Shown piece after piece: positions 1 through 7,210 of a DNA stretch of 11,089 nucleotides (the first letter of the stretch is position 1; each line of letters opens with the position of its first letter). This DNA is from Myxococcota bacterium (GTDB lineage: Bacteria > Myxococcota_C > UBA6777), in NCBI GenBank assembly GCA_963169055.1, contig CAUJFU010000281.1:1-11089 (forward strand), written 5' to 3'. Both the position numbers and the translations under genes were made by a program. Under the pieces are notes generated by a model. That model saw only the letters and a program-made list of their open reading frames with translations, was not told the origin of the DNA and made no database searches.

Positions 1-329
1 GCTTGTGCTTGTTGTGCTTGTTCGAGGATGGAGAGGTAGATTTGGTGGGCTTGCCCGTACATTTGTTGTGCGTTGAGGGCTTGTTGGTAGGCTTCTTGGG
101 CGAGTTGTTCGTTGCCGGACTGTTGGGCTTGGAGGTAATCTTCTTGGGCTTTGGCGTAGAGCTGTTGGGCTTCCATGGCCTGTTGGAAGGCGTCTTGGTA
201 GGCTTGTTGTTGTTGTGGAGAGAGAGCGGAAAGGTCGGGGCCTTGCATGGCAGCCTGCGGATCGGCACTCGTCTGTGGGTCGTATTGTTGAGCCTGTGCA
301 GCGGCCATATCTGCTTGTTCAGAGGGCAT
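1..329 (-). CDS. Gln/Ala-rich helical-repeat protein, N-terminal part (3' end outside window)
   Basis: Reading the minus strand from ATG at 329 gives 109 complete codons with no stop before the window edge, so the gene is partial. The start is fixed by a near-perfect Shine-Dalgarno sequence (AAGGAGGT) six bases upstream. The product begins MPSEQADMAAAQ and is extremely rich in Gln, Ala, Tyr and Glu. Residues 1-40 look disordered; residues 41-109 look fully helical. Two related segments can be aligned, AMEAQQLYAKAQEDYL (51-66) and ALNAQQMYGQAHQIYL (84-99). The 33-residue period is close to that of TPR repeats, so a TPR-like or coiled-coil fold is plausible. No signal peptide or membrane segment is visible in this part. 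I do not recognise the family. It is transcribed divergently from mfd, which does not imply a shared role. Confidence is in the gene, not in a function. Confidence 0.8.
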   Translation of the reverse strand, partial: MPSEQADMAAAQAQQYDPQTSADPQAAMQGPDLSALSPQQQQAYQDAFQQAMEAQQLYAKAQEDYLQAQQSGNEQLAQEAYQQALNAQQMYGQAHQIYLSILEQAQQAQ

Positions 330-335
330 TCAAAA

Positions 336-343
336 ACCTCCTT
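336..343 (-). promoter_or_regulatory. Strong ribosome binding site of the leftmost gene
   Basis: On the minus strand AAGGAGGT lies six bases before ATG at 329. It is a near-complete anti-SD match and fixes the start of the Gln/Ala-rich gene. Confidence 0.85.
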
Positions 344-382
344 CAAAGAGTCGTCGAACAAAGCGAGCGCGAAGGGTACGGG

Positions 383-404
383 GATGCCGAACCATCGCGG
401 CATC
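383..404. repeat. Inverted repeat over the -10 box of the leftmost gene
   Basis: GATGCCG (383-389) and CGGCATC (398-404) form a perfect 7-bp inverted repeat around an 8-base centre. It overlaps the predicted -10 box and start point of the minus-strand promoter, where an operator would sit. In RNA it could instead form a hairpin at the very 5' end of the leader. No regulator is identified. Confidence 0.4.
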
Positions 405-431
405 ATAGACGTGGTGTGGCTTCTTTTTCAA
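402..431 (-). promoter_or_regulatory. Sigma70-like promoter for the leftmost gene
   Basis: On the minus strand TTGAAA (431-426) and TATGAT (407-402) are separated by 18 bases. Each hexamer matches the sigma70 consensus at 5 of 6 positions. Transcription would start near 395, giving a leader of about 65 nt. The -10 box overlaps the 3' arm of an inverted repeat (383-404). Prediction by eye only. Confidence 0.5.
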
Positions 432-503
432 GGAGCCTCTTGCATTTGTGGGGGCTTTTTCCCGATAATCGGCGTTTTGGCAGGTGCGCGCTGGAGGCCC
501 AAC

Positions 504-533
504 TTGACAGCGGCAGCGGGGGTGTCCTATGGT
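504..533 (+). promoter_or_regulatory. Candidate mfd promoter
   Basis: A perfect TTGACA (504-509) is followed after 18 bases by TATGGT (528-533), a 4/6 match to the -10 consensus. A second, weaker candidate lies downstream: TTAAGA (544-549), 16 bases, then TATAAA (566-571). Either would give a short leader to the mfd start at 611. A short palindrome, CCGAT-A-ATCGG (462-472), lies just upstream, between the two divergent promoters. Prediction by eye only. Confidence 0.45.
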
Positions 534-610
534 TCGTGCGCTGTTAAGACTACGCAAAAACGCAGTATAAACACACCCAACAAGCTAGTTTCATAGAGAG
601 ATAAAAATTC

Positions 611-3600
611 ATGACGCGACAAGAGATCTATCATGCCTTGGGGGAAGATCTGCCGTGGGGCGGTTGTAGTGTAGAAGAACTGATCGGGCGAGTGCGCGGA
701 GAAGCCAGTCGGATCGCGCTTTCGGGTTTGGTGGGTGGCGCGTTGGCGTGGTTGGTTTCGCGTCTGGTGGCGGCGTTTCCAGAGCGCCCTGTGGTGGTTG
801 TGGCTCCAGAACCGCAACGGGCCTATCAGATCTATGAAGATATCCAGTTTTTTTGTGGAGAGGATCCGCACGCTGCGTTGTCGCGTTTGAGTTATTACGC
901 GGCGGATGAGATCTTGCCTTATAGCGAGATGATGCCGGATCGTGGGGCGATTCAAAGCCGCTTGTGTGGTTTGCTTCAGCTACAACATCGGCACTTTCCT
1001 GTGATGGTGATGCCTGCGGCAGCGTTGTTGAGGCGAGTTTTGCCGAAGCCCGTATTGAGCCGTGCGTCCGACTTGATCGCCGTTGCCGAAGAATTGGAAC
1101 GAGACAAGCTACTGCACCACCTTGTGCAAGCGGGGTATCAACGTGTCCCCGTCGTCGAAGATCGCGGGACTTTTTCGGTGCGTGGGGCGGTCGTTGATAT
1201 CTTTTCGCCGTTGTATAGTTTCCCTGCGCGGGTGGAACTGGACGATCAGTTGGTGATGTCGATTCGCCACTTTGAGCCGACAACACAACGCACCGTTTCC
1301 GAATCCGAAGAATTATTGGTCGGCCCTGTGGATGAGTTGTTGCGGACTCCCGAGAACTTGTCTTGGGCCAATCGGCGATTTGCAGCCCAAGCGGATATCC
1401 TGCATTATCCGACGCGTGAGTGGCGTCAGTTGCTTGACGATATCCGCGAAGATGTCCGCCCTTTTGGCAGCCAAGCGATGATCCCCGGATTTTACGAGCA
1501 GTTGGAGAGCCTGTTTTCGTATCTGCCAAAAGAAACCATCCTGATCCTTGATGAACCTCGCGATATCATGCTCGAAGCTCGCGCATACACCGAACGTATG
1601 CAAGAAAGTTATGCTGCCCTTTGCGCAGAAGGGCGCTTCGCTTTTCCGCCCGAAGACTTTCTGTTGTCTCTCAAAGAGATCGAATCTTCCTTGCGCCGTG
1701 TCTGTCGCATCGAACACCAGTCCGTCTTTTTGCTTGGGAGCACCGCCGACCCCGCTTTGACGAAAGAGTCGACGGACTCGGGGGGATCGGCTTTATCGGA
1801 GGGGGTGGTGTCTTCAGAGGCATCGGTATTCTTGCAAACACCCGTAAGTCCCGAAGGTCCGACTTTATCAAGCACATCGGTATCGTCGGGAGGGACGGGC
1901 TTATCAAGCACATCGGTATCGTCGGAAGGGACGGCCATCTCGGAACGAGGGGTTGTGGGGCATGTGTTGGGTGCGGAGGTGGGTCTGCCGTTGTCTGTCC
2001 GTGAGAAGCGTATGCCCGAAAAGCGAGCGGCGGTAAAACCCGCTCCATCGGCCTATCCGAAGGCTGCGGCAAAGCGTGCGGTGTCTTCGAGGGGGGGGCG
2101 AAAAGGCCGCAGGAAAAGCACGGATGAATTGGAAGATTTGGATGAGATGGAGAGGTCGGATGGATGGGATGATTCATCTTCTCCGTTGCTCGATGAATGG
2201 GGGGACGAGATCGAAGAGGACGGGGGAGGCCCACGTATCGGTCAGCGACAAAGCGCGGGAGAGATCGCCTATGGCCGTCGGTACGGCTACACAGAAAGCG
2301 ATGCGCCGAATGAGTTCGAAGGGTCGGTGGGTGGGCGTCTGGAAGTGGGCGGAGAGGATATCGAGGATGGCGAAGAGTCTGATTCATCCGACGAGTACGA
2401 AGAATGGGATGAGGAGACAGAGCAAGGTCGTGGAGGAAGAGTGAGCCAAGAGGGAGCCGTATCGGGACAAAGCGGTGGGGCAGGGGTGTTCACTGCTGCT
2501 GTTGTGATGGACGAAGCGCAAAAACAGGCGGAGAGAGCGGCGTTTTTGCGAGAGGCGCGCCGCCAAGTGGGCGGGGTGCGTTTTGGGGATGCGGGCGAGT
2601 TATTGATGCCGTATGTGTCGTTGTCGCAGGAGGGATTGAAGCAGCTTTTGCGTTCGATCCCTGCATCCCAAGAGCATCGTTTGCAGCCGTTGATCGAGCG
2701 GATCAAGATGTGGCAAGCCGAAGGCTTGGTGGTGGTGATCGCGTGTGGGACAAAAGGGCAAGCGTTGCGCTTGCGCGAGTTGTTGGAGTTGTACGCGATG
2801 GTAGCGCAGATCTGCGAAGATGGCTTTTCGATGGAGGCGTTGTTTCGGCGAGATGCGCCGCGCCATCTGATCAGCATCTATTTGGGCCGTATATCCGAGG
2901 GATTTGTGTTTCCTCGGGCGCGGATTGCGATGCTGTCAGAAGAAGAGATCTTTGGTCCAAAAGCGCGGCGTGCCAAGGCCAAGAAAAAAGGCATGCTGTT
3001 GGAAACCGAGCTACAAAGCCTTCAAGTTGGGGACTTGGTGATCCACCGCGAACATGGGATGGCGCGTTATGGGGGGCTGCATGCGGTGCAGATGGATGGC
3101 GTGCGCGGGGACTTTTTGCTGCTGGAATATCACGGAAGTGACCGTCTTTATCTGCCTGTGACCAAGCTGCATTTGATCGAGCGGCACACAGGGGGGGGCG
3201 ATCCCTCGCTGGATCGGCTGAAAAGCAGCACCTTCGAGAAGAAAAAAACCAAAGCTCGTGCAGCGATTCAAGCGATCGCAGGGGATTTATTAAAGCTATA
3301 CGCCACGCGACAGCTTCATTCGGGCGAGCCGATCGAGATATCCCCCGAACTCTACGCCGAGTTTGAGGCGCGTTTTCCCTACGAAGAGACGCCCGATCAG
3401 GCCCAAGCGATCCAAGATGTGCTGGAGGATATGCGCTCTCCGCGTTGTATGGATCGCCTTGTGTGTGGCGATGTCGGGTACGGCAAAACGGAAGTTGCGA
3501 TCCGTGCGGCTTTTGTGGCGGCTTTTAGTGGTCGTCAAGTGGCTGTGTTAGTGCCGACGACGGTGTTGGCCCAACAACACGGTGCAACGTTCATGGAGCG

Positions 3601-5026
3601 TTTTGATGGATATCCGATCAAGATCGCGGTGCTATCGCGTTTTCAATCGGAGAAAGATCAAAAAGAATCGCTTCGGCTGTTGGGGGCGGGAAAGATCGAT
3701 GTGGTGATCGGGACGCATCGGTTGTTGTCGCGTGACGTGCATTTCAAGAATCTCGGTTTGTTGATCGTGGATGAAGAACAGCGATTTGGGGTCAAGCACA
3801 AAGAGCGGATCAAGCAGTTTCGCAGCGAGGTGGATGTTTTGACATTGACGGCGACGCCGATCCCACGGACATTAGAGATGTCGATGGTGGGGGCGCGGGA
3901 TCTGTCGTTGATTACAACGCCGCCCGTGGATCGGTTGGCGATCCGAACGACGGTTGCGCCATTGAGCGACGAGATCGTCCGAGAAGCGGCGATGCGTGAG
4001 TTGCATCGCGGTGGGCAGGTGTTCTTTGTTCACAACCGCGTCGAAGATATCGGAAAGATGCAGGCATGGCTGCACAGCATCGTTCCCGAAGCGCGGGTGA
4101 TCGTGGCGCATGGTCAAATGCTCGAAGGAGACTTGGAGCGGGTGATGCTGGACTTTGTGCAAGGCCGCTACAACATCTTGCTGTGTACGTCGATTATTGA
4201 ATCGGGACTCGATATCCCCCGTGCCAACACGATCTTGGTAAATCGAGCGGATGCGTTTGGATTGGCGCAGTTATATCAGATCCGTGGTCGTGTCGGGCGC
4301 GGTCGAGAACGCGCTTACGCGGTGCTTTTGGTTCCGCCAGATGCGCGCATCAATCCCGAAGCCAAGCAGCGTTTGGCGACCTTGCAGCGTTTTACAGAAC
4401 TGGGGGCGGGCTTTGAGATCGCACGCCACGACCTTGAGATGCGTGGCGCTGGAAACCTCCTTGGCAAGGAGCAATCGGGACATATCCACGCGATCGGTCT
4501 TGAGTTGTACATGGAGATGTTGCAAGAAGCCGTCGCTGAACTCCAAGGCAAGCCCGTGGATGCGCATATCGATCCCGAAGTCAAGCTGGGGATCGATGCC
4601 TATCTTCCCGATGATTACGTCCCCGATATCCAGTTGCGTTTGCAGTGTTATCGGCGCTTGTCAACCGCTGTCGATACAGACGAATTGGACCAGCTATCCG
4701 AAGAATTCGTCGATCGTTTTGGGCCGTTGCCGCGAGAGAGCGAGCGGCTCTTCCAGAGCATGGAGATCCGCTTGTTGCTCAAGGCGTTGTTTGCGACATC
4801 AGGCGAGCTTTCGGGCGAAAAGTTTCGTGTGTTTTTTCACCCCCAAGCGCCGCTTGATCACGAGCGCCTGCTGGCCGAAGTTCAAAAGAAAGAGCCCTTG
4901 TTTCGGCTGTTGCCCCAAGGAGCCATCGAATCGATCGCTGCGTTGGACAAAAAAGATCCCTTTGCTTCGATCCGCAGCTTCTTGCGGCCTTTGCCAACAC
5001 TGATCTTGAGGCGTCCTGCGTCGTGA
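611..5026 (+). CDS. mfd: Transcription-repair coupling factor Mfd, with a large internal low-complexity insert
   Basis: Mfd is a cytoplasmic DNA translocase that binds RNA polymerase stalled at lesions, pushes it off and recruits UvrA for nucleotide excision repair. The UvrB-homology module (D1a-D2-D1b, about residues 1-370) includes DRGTFSVRGAVVDIFSP. The RNA-polymerase-interacting domain is near 803-865. The RecG-like motor carries Walker A GDVGYGKTE (953-961), DEEQ (1054-1057), TATP (1080-1083) and QIRGRVGR (1223-1230). The C-terminal TRCF domain begins near 1320 (LPDDYVPDI). All motor motifs are intact. The protein has 1471 aa against roughly 1150 for E. coli Mfd; nearly all the excess is a Ser/Gly/Glu/Asp-rich insert at about residues 378-640, between D1b and D3. 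The ATG at 611 has only a weak SD (GAGAG, 596-600) but matches the expected N-terminus. A likely terminator follows, so it is probably monocistronic. Confidence 0.97.
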   Translation: MTRQEIYHALGEDLPWGGCSVEELIGRVRGEASRIALSGLVGGALAWLVSRLVAAFPERPVVVVAPEPQRAYQIYEDIQFFCGEDPHAALSRLSYYAADEILPYSEMMPDRGAIQSRLCGLLQLQHRHFPVMVMPAAALLRRVLPKPVLSRASDLIAVAEELERDKLLHHLVQAGYQRVPVVEDRGTFSVRGAVVDIFSPLYSFPARVELDDQLVMSIRHFEPTTQRTVSESEELLVGPVDELLRTPENLSWANRRFAAQADILHYPTREWRQLLDDIREDVRPFGSQAMIPGFYEQLESLFSYLPKETILILDEPRDIMLEARAYTERMQESYAALCAEGRFAFPPEDFLLSLKEIESSLRRVCRIEHQSVFLLGSTADPALTKESTDSGGSALSEGVVSSEASVFLQTPVSPEGPTLSSTSVSSGGTGLSSTSVSSEGTAISERGVVGHVLGAEVGLPLSVREKRMPEKRAAVKPAPSAYPKAAAKRAVSSRGGRKGRRKSTDELEDLDEMERSDGWDDSSSPLLDEWGDEIEEDGGGPRIGQRQSAGEIAYGRRYGYTESDAPNEFEGSVGGRLEVGGEDIEDGEESDSSDEYEEWDEETEQGRGGRVSQEGAVSGQSGGAGVFTAAVVMDEAQKQAERAAFLREARRQVGGVRFGDAGELLMPYVSLSQEGLKQLLRSIPASQEHRLQPLIERIKMWQAEGLVVVIACGTKGQALRLRELLELYAMVAQICEDGFSMEALFRRDAPRHLISIYLGRISEGFVFPRARIAMLSEEEIFGPKARRAKAKKKGMLLETELQSLQVGDLVIHREHGMARYGGLHAVQMDGVRGDFLLLEYHGSDRLYLPVTKLHLIERHTGGGDPSLDRLKSSTFEKKKTKARAAIQAIAGDLLKLYATRQLHSGEPIEISPELYAEFEARFPYEETPDQAQAIQDVLEDMRSPRCMDRLVCGDVGYGKTEVAIRAAFVAAFSGRQVAVLVPTTVLAQQHGATFMERFDGYPIKIAVLSRFQSEKDQKESLRLLGAGKIDVVIGTHRLLSRDVHFKNLGLLIVDEEQRFGVKHKERIKQFRSEVDVLTLTATPIPRTLEMSMVGARDLSLITTPPVDRLAIRTTVAPLSDEIVREAAMRELHRGGQVFFVHNRVEDIGKMQAWLHSIVPEARVIVAHGQMLEGDLERVMLDFVQGRYNILLCTSIIESGLDIPRANTILVNRADAFGLAQLYQIRGRVGRGRERAYAVLLVPPDARINPEAKQRLATLQRFTELGAGFEIARHDLEMRGAGNLLGKEQSGHIHAIGLELYMEMLQEAVAELQGKPVDAHIDPEVKLGIDAYLPDDYVPDIQLRLQCYRRLSTAVDTDELDQLSEEFVDRFGPLPRESERLFQSMEIRLLLKALFATSGELSGEKFRVFFHPQAPLDHERLLAEVQKKEPLFRLLPQGAIESIAALDKKDPFASIRSFLRPLPTLILRRPAS
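1757..1936 (+). repeat. Five 36-bp (12-residue) degenerate tandem repeats inside mfd
   Basis: Mfd residues 383-442 split cleanly into five 12-residue units: LTKESTDSGGSA, LSEGVVSSEASV, FLQTPVSPEGPT, LSSTSVSSGGTG and LSSTSVSSEGTA. A sixth may begin with ISERGVV. The last two (1865-1900 and 1901-1936) are nearly identical in DNA, as after a recent duplication; the others have diverged. The frame is kept because the unit is a multiple of three. The array opens the low-complexity insert. Confidence 0.85.
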
Positions 5027-5090
5027 TCGGCAGTTGAAGCTTGTTTCTCGCTTCTTGGGTGCTTTTGAGCGAGAGAGCGGGGTTCTTTCG

Positions 5091-5116
5091 AGCGAGCGGG
5101 CGCTTGCTTTCTTTTC
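5091..5116 (+). terminator. Likely intrinsic terminator of mfd
   Basis: AGCGAGC (5091-5097) pairs with GCTTGCT (5102-5108) as a 7-bp stem with one G-U pair and the loop GGGC. It is followed directly by a T-rich run (TTTCTTTT, to 5116). It lies 65 bases after the mfd stop. A second hairpin without a T-run, TCTCGCT (5046-5052) with AGCGAGA (5068-5074), precedes it. Confidence 0.5.
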
Positions 5117-5164
5117 GGTGATGAGCCAATGTTGGGGGTTCTTCGCATCGTAGATGTGTCATCC

Positions 5165-5188
5165 GCACACCGAGGATTTGGGGTGTGC
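5165..5188 (+). repeat. Hairpin-forming inverted repeat ahead of the lipoprotein gene
   Basis: GCACACC (5165-5171) and GGTGTGC (5182-5188) form a perfect 7-bp inverted repeat with a 10-base loop, ending eight bases before the SD (GAGAGGA, 5197-5203) of the next gene. There is no T-run, so it is more likely an operator or leader hairpin than a terminator. I saw no convincing -35/-10 pair in 5117-5197. Confidence 0.35.
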
Positions 5189-5207
5189 CGTGTGTTGAGA
5201 GGATTGG

Positions 5208-6062
5208 ATGCAACAGCGATATCGTGCGAATCGTTTGAAACGATCGGCCTTTTGGAGTTCGATGGCGTGGTTGGGGATGTGTTGTCTCGGGTTGTTTTTT
5301 GGATGCCGTCCTGATCAAGATTTGCCGCCTTCGGCAGATCACCCCGATGTGTTGGCGGTGGTCGGCCAAGAAGTCATCACGATCCAAGCACTGCGCGAAG
5401 CCATCAAAGAACAAAGCGCAAGTCACCAACGCTTTTTTCTGGGACTACCCCAGAAAAAAGCGTTGCTCCAAGAATTGATGATCATGCGGCTTCTTTCTAT
5501 GGAGGCCCGTCGATTGGGGATTTCCGAGGATCAAGAAGTGCTCTTTGTTCAACGCCGCGCTGCGATCGAGCTTTTGGCTCAACAGCTCCGCCACGCATGG
5601 CAAGCCCAATATACCCCCAACACGCCACAGAATCCGCCTGTTTCGACCAAAGCCACTCCCCACGAATTCGCAGACTTTGCCAAAGCTTGGCTGGCCGAAC
5701 AACGAAAAAAGCGCGGCGTACGCATCGATCAAACCCGTTTCGAGGCCTTGCAAAAGCGCCTCGCTTACCGTCCATCGCCCAATCCAACGCTTTCTCCGAC
5801 TTCTGCGCCGATCTCTTTGCCGCTTCCTTCGCCTCGTATTGCTCCTTTGCCGCTCCCTTCGCCTCGTATTGCTCCTTTGCCGACATCGATCCCCTCGTCG
5901 CGGCTCCCTTCGCCATCGCCTCCTTCACCCGTCCCATCGCTTCGACCACAACACGAACCCTTTTCGTCTTCCCCTACGCCTCGTTTGTCTTCGCCGCTCT
6001 CACCTACGCCTCGTTTGCCCGCCTCGTTGCCTTCGTCTATGCCGAATGTTTCTCGTCCCTGA
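5208..6062 (+). CDS. SurA N-domain-like lipoprotein lacking a PPIase domain, Pro/Ser-rich tail
   Basis: The 284-aa product has a basic start, a hydrophobic stretch and Cys33 in a lipobox-like LFFGC, so it is probably a lipid-anchored envelope protein; the lipobox is not canonical. Residues 47-130 resemble the N-terminal domain of SurA/PrsA-type periplasmic chaperones: a VLAVVGQEVITIQALREAI opening, then helices with KKALLQELMIMRLLSMEARRLGI. Residues 152-181 (WLAEQRKKRGVRID) resemble the helix that follows the parvulin domain in full-length proteins. The parvulin domain expected between them is replaced by a Pro-rich linker of about 20 aa. Residues 188-284 are a disordered Pro/Ser/Leu tail with ten-residue repeats. 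ATG 5208 has the SD GAGAGGA four bases upstream. The stop is 12 bases before the next start, so co-transcription is likely. A chaperone or scaffold role is inference. Confidence 0.8.
   Translation: MQQRYRANRLKRSAFWSSMAWLGMCCLGLFFGCRPDQDLPPSADHPDVLAVVGQEVITIQALREAIKEQSASHQRFFLGLPQKKALLQELMIMRLLSMEARRLGISEDQEVLFVQRRAAIELLAQQLRHAWQAQYTPNTPQNPPVSTKATPHEFADFAKAWLAEQRKKRGVRIDQTRFEALQKRLAYRPSPNPTLSPTSAPISLPLPSPRIAPLPLPSPRIAPLPTSIPSSRLPSPSPPSPVPSLRPQHEPFSSSPTPRLSSPLSPTPRLPASLPSSMPNVSRP
5817..5876 (+). repeat. Two 30-bp direct repeats in the proline-rich tail
   Basis: Units 5817-5846 and 5847-5876 each encode LPLPSPRIAP and differ by one silent base, which implies recent duplication. A second ten-residue pair, SPTPRLSSPL and SPTPRLPASL (residues 255-274), follows with the same 30-bp period. 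Confidence 0.85.
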
Positions 6063-6074
6063 GTGGAGGTTCCG

Positions 6075-7115
6075 ATGTTTCGGTCTTTTTGGTTCGTCGG
6101 CTGTGCGGTGTTGGGCCTTTCGCTTTGTGCTGTGGCACGTCAGGCAAAGGCAAGTGCTGTGGCCTGTGCGGAGCAAATGAAGGCGAAGGCTTATGCCCAA
6201 GCAGCGTCTTGTTACGAGCTTGCGGCACAACAGGTGGATCAAGACCCCAGCCAAAAAGCCTTTGCAACGCTACTCAAAGAGCGTTACTTGCGCTACAGCG
6301 CGTTGGCGTACCAACGAGCTGCGGAAGGGGCGCAAGAAGCACCCAAAGCCTTTTTCTTGGAACGTGCGGTCGAGATGTTGACGATCACTTTCCGTGAGGG
6401 ATATTGTCGTGCAGCCCGACGATGCCGACAAAATCGCTTGTTGGCCGATCAGATGAAGGCGCAGATCCGTTATGGCACGTTGGTGATCTCGTCCAAAGAT
6501 CCAAAGGCGCGCATCGTCGTCAAAGGTTTTCGTTATACACAGGCCCGCGAGAAGGACTTTACAGAAGAAGTGCGCCCGGGGGCTTATCAGATCACGATCC
6601 GCTTTGCGGATACCCCTGTGCAAACCCGCGAAGTGGTGGTTCCCCCCGGAGATCGGGTGTTGTTGGATGTTTCACCAACGCAGATCAAGATCAAGGTACG
6701 GCGTGTGTATGCAAGCCGTCAGCTCCCACCGTTGATCTTGGCGAGTTATATCGGCGGTGTCTTGGTGATCGTGGGGGGGGGCGCGTTGGGGGTGGTTGGT
6801 TTGGTGCGGCAGAACGAAGTCAATGCGCGGATGGGTGATCCAAAGCAGAATATCGCTTACACGGACAAGCAATTTTCGGGTGATTTGGGGGCGGCCCAGA
6901 TTATGACGGTGATCGGCATGAGTGCGTTGGGACTGGGGATCGCGATCGTGGTGGCGGGTGTGGTGGCCCAGCAGACCTTGTCCCCCAAAAAGAATGCAGC
7001 AGAAAACCGCCCAAAGATCGCAGAGCACACACGAAACGTTTTAGAAAAGGCGGAAACTGTGGGTGCGCCTCGGAGGTTGGGAGAACACAGCCGCGTGTTG
7101 TTTGTTGCTTTTTGA
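6075..7115 (+). CDS. Exported TPR-like/PEGA-domain protein with two C-terminal membrane helices
   Basis: Start ATG 6075 has GGAGGT (6065-6070) four bases upstream; an in-frame GTG at 6063 also exists but overlaps that SD. The 346-aa product opens with a likely Sec signal (FVGCAVLGLSLCAVA, then AKASA at 24-28 as a possible cleavage site). Residues 30-130 are helical and Ala/Gln-rich with paired Cys, like degenerate TPRs. Residues 132-200 fit a PEGA-like beta domain: YGTLVISSKDPKARIVVKG, then VRPGAYQITIRF and VVVPPGDRVLLDV. Two hydrophobic helices follow, about 219-245 and 273-299, then a basic tail. PEGA domains are usually extracytoplasmic surface or adapter modules. The gene sits 12 bases after the lipoprotein stop and just before the kinase repeats, so all three may be one operon. 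Substrate or partner is unknown. Confidence 0.85.
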   Translation: MFRSFWFVGCAVLGLSLCAVARQAKASAVACAEQMKAKAYAQAASCYELAAQQVDQDPSQKAFATLLKERYLRYSALAYQRAAEGAQEAPKAFFLERAVEMLTITFREGYCRAARRCRQNRLLADQMKAQIRYGTLVISSKDPKARIVVKGFRYTQAREKDFTEEVRPGAYQITIRFADTPVQTREVVVPPGDRVLLDVSPTQIKIKVRRVYASRQLPPLILASYIGGVLVIVGGGALGVVGLVRQNEVNARMGDPKQNIAYTDKQFSGDLGAAQIMTVIGMSALGLGIAIVVAGVVAQQTLSPKKNAAENRPKIAEHTRNVLEKAETVGAPRRLGEHSRVLFVAF

Positions 7116-7207
7116 TGATAGGCCCAAGCAGTCCGAAAAGGTGGGTTGATATGCCCGAGCAGTCCGAAAAGGTGGGTTGATATGTCCGAGCAGTCCGAAA
7201 GGGTGGG
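7112..7207 (+). repeat. Three tandem 31-34 bp repeats ending at the kinase start codon
   Basis: Copies lie at 7112-7145 (34 bp), 7146-7176 and 7177-7207 (31 bp each). All share the core AGCAGTCCGAAA followed by (A/G)GGTGGG and then TTGAT. The next TTGATG belongs to the kinase start (ATG 7211). Each copy supplies a GGTGGG that can act as a weak SD. Mini-ORFs are chained through it: the PEGA stop TGA (7113-7115) overlaps ATG 7115, which reads 21 codons to TGA 7178-7180. ATG 7182 then reads MSEQSERVG to TGA 7209-7211, overlapping the kinase ATG. The repeats may serve translational coupling, regulator binding (31 bp is about three helical turns), or be a variable-number repeat. Confidence 0.85.
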
Positions 7208-7210
7208 TTG

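Noticed and set aside
609-1529. Long minus-strand open frame (306 codons) opposite mfd
   Set aside because: It is rich in Arg, Pro, His and Thr, has no recognisable domain, and lies opposite highly conserved mfd codons. It is a shadow frame.
1671-2387. Minus-strand frames opposite the Mfd insert
   Set aside because: They mirror the low-complexity G-rich coding strand, with Pro/His/Ser-rich translations; the plus frame is continuous with intact Mfd on both sides.
4251-5003. Plus-strand 250-codon frame overlapping the mfd 3' part
   Set aside because: It overlaps the conserved Mfd motor and TRCF domains in another frame, and its translation has no domain.
5046-5074. Hairpin TCTCGCT/AGCGAGA as the mfd terminator
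   Set aside because: It has a 15-base loop and no T-run after it; the downstream hairpin at 5091-5116 fits better.
5545-6397. Alternative plus frames across the proline-rich tail and the PEGA gene start
   Set aside because: They overlap the lipoprotein and PEGA genes, both of which have better SD sites, signal peptides and domains. The open frames follow from repeat-rich C/T sequence.
7112-7207. CRISPR array
   Set aside because: The copies are directly adjacent without unique spacers, and there are no cas genes. It is a tandem repeat.
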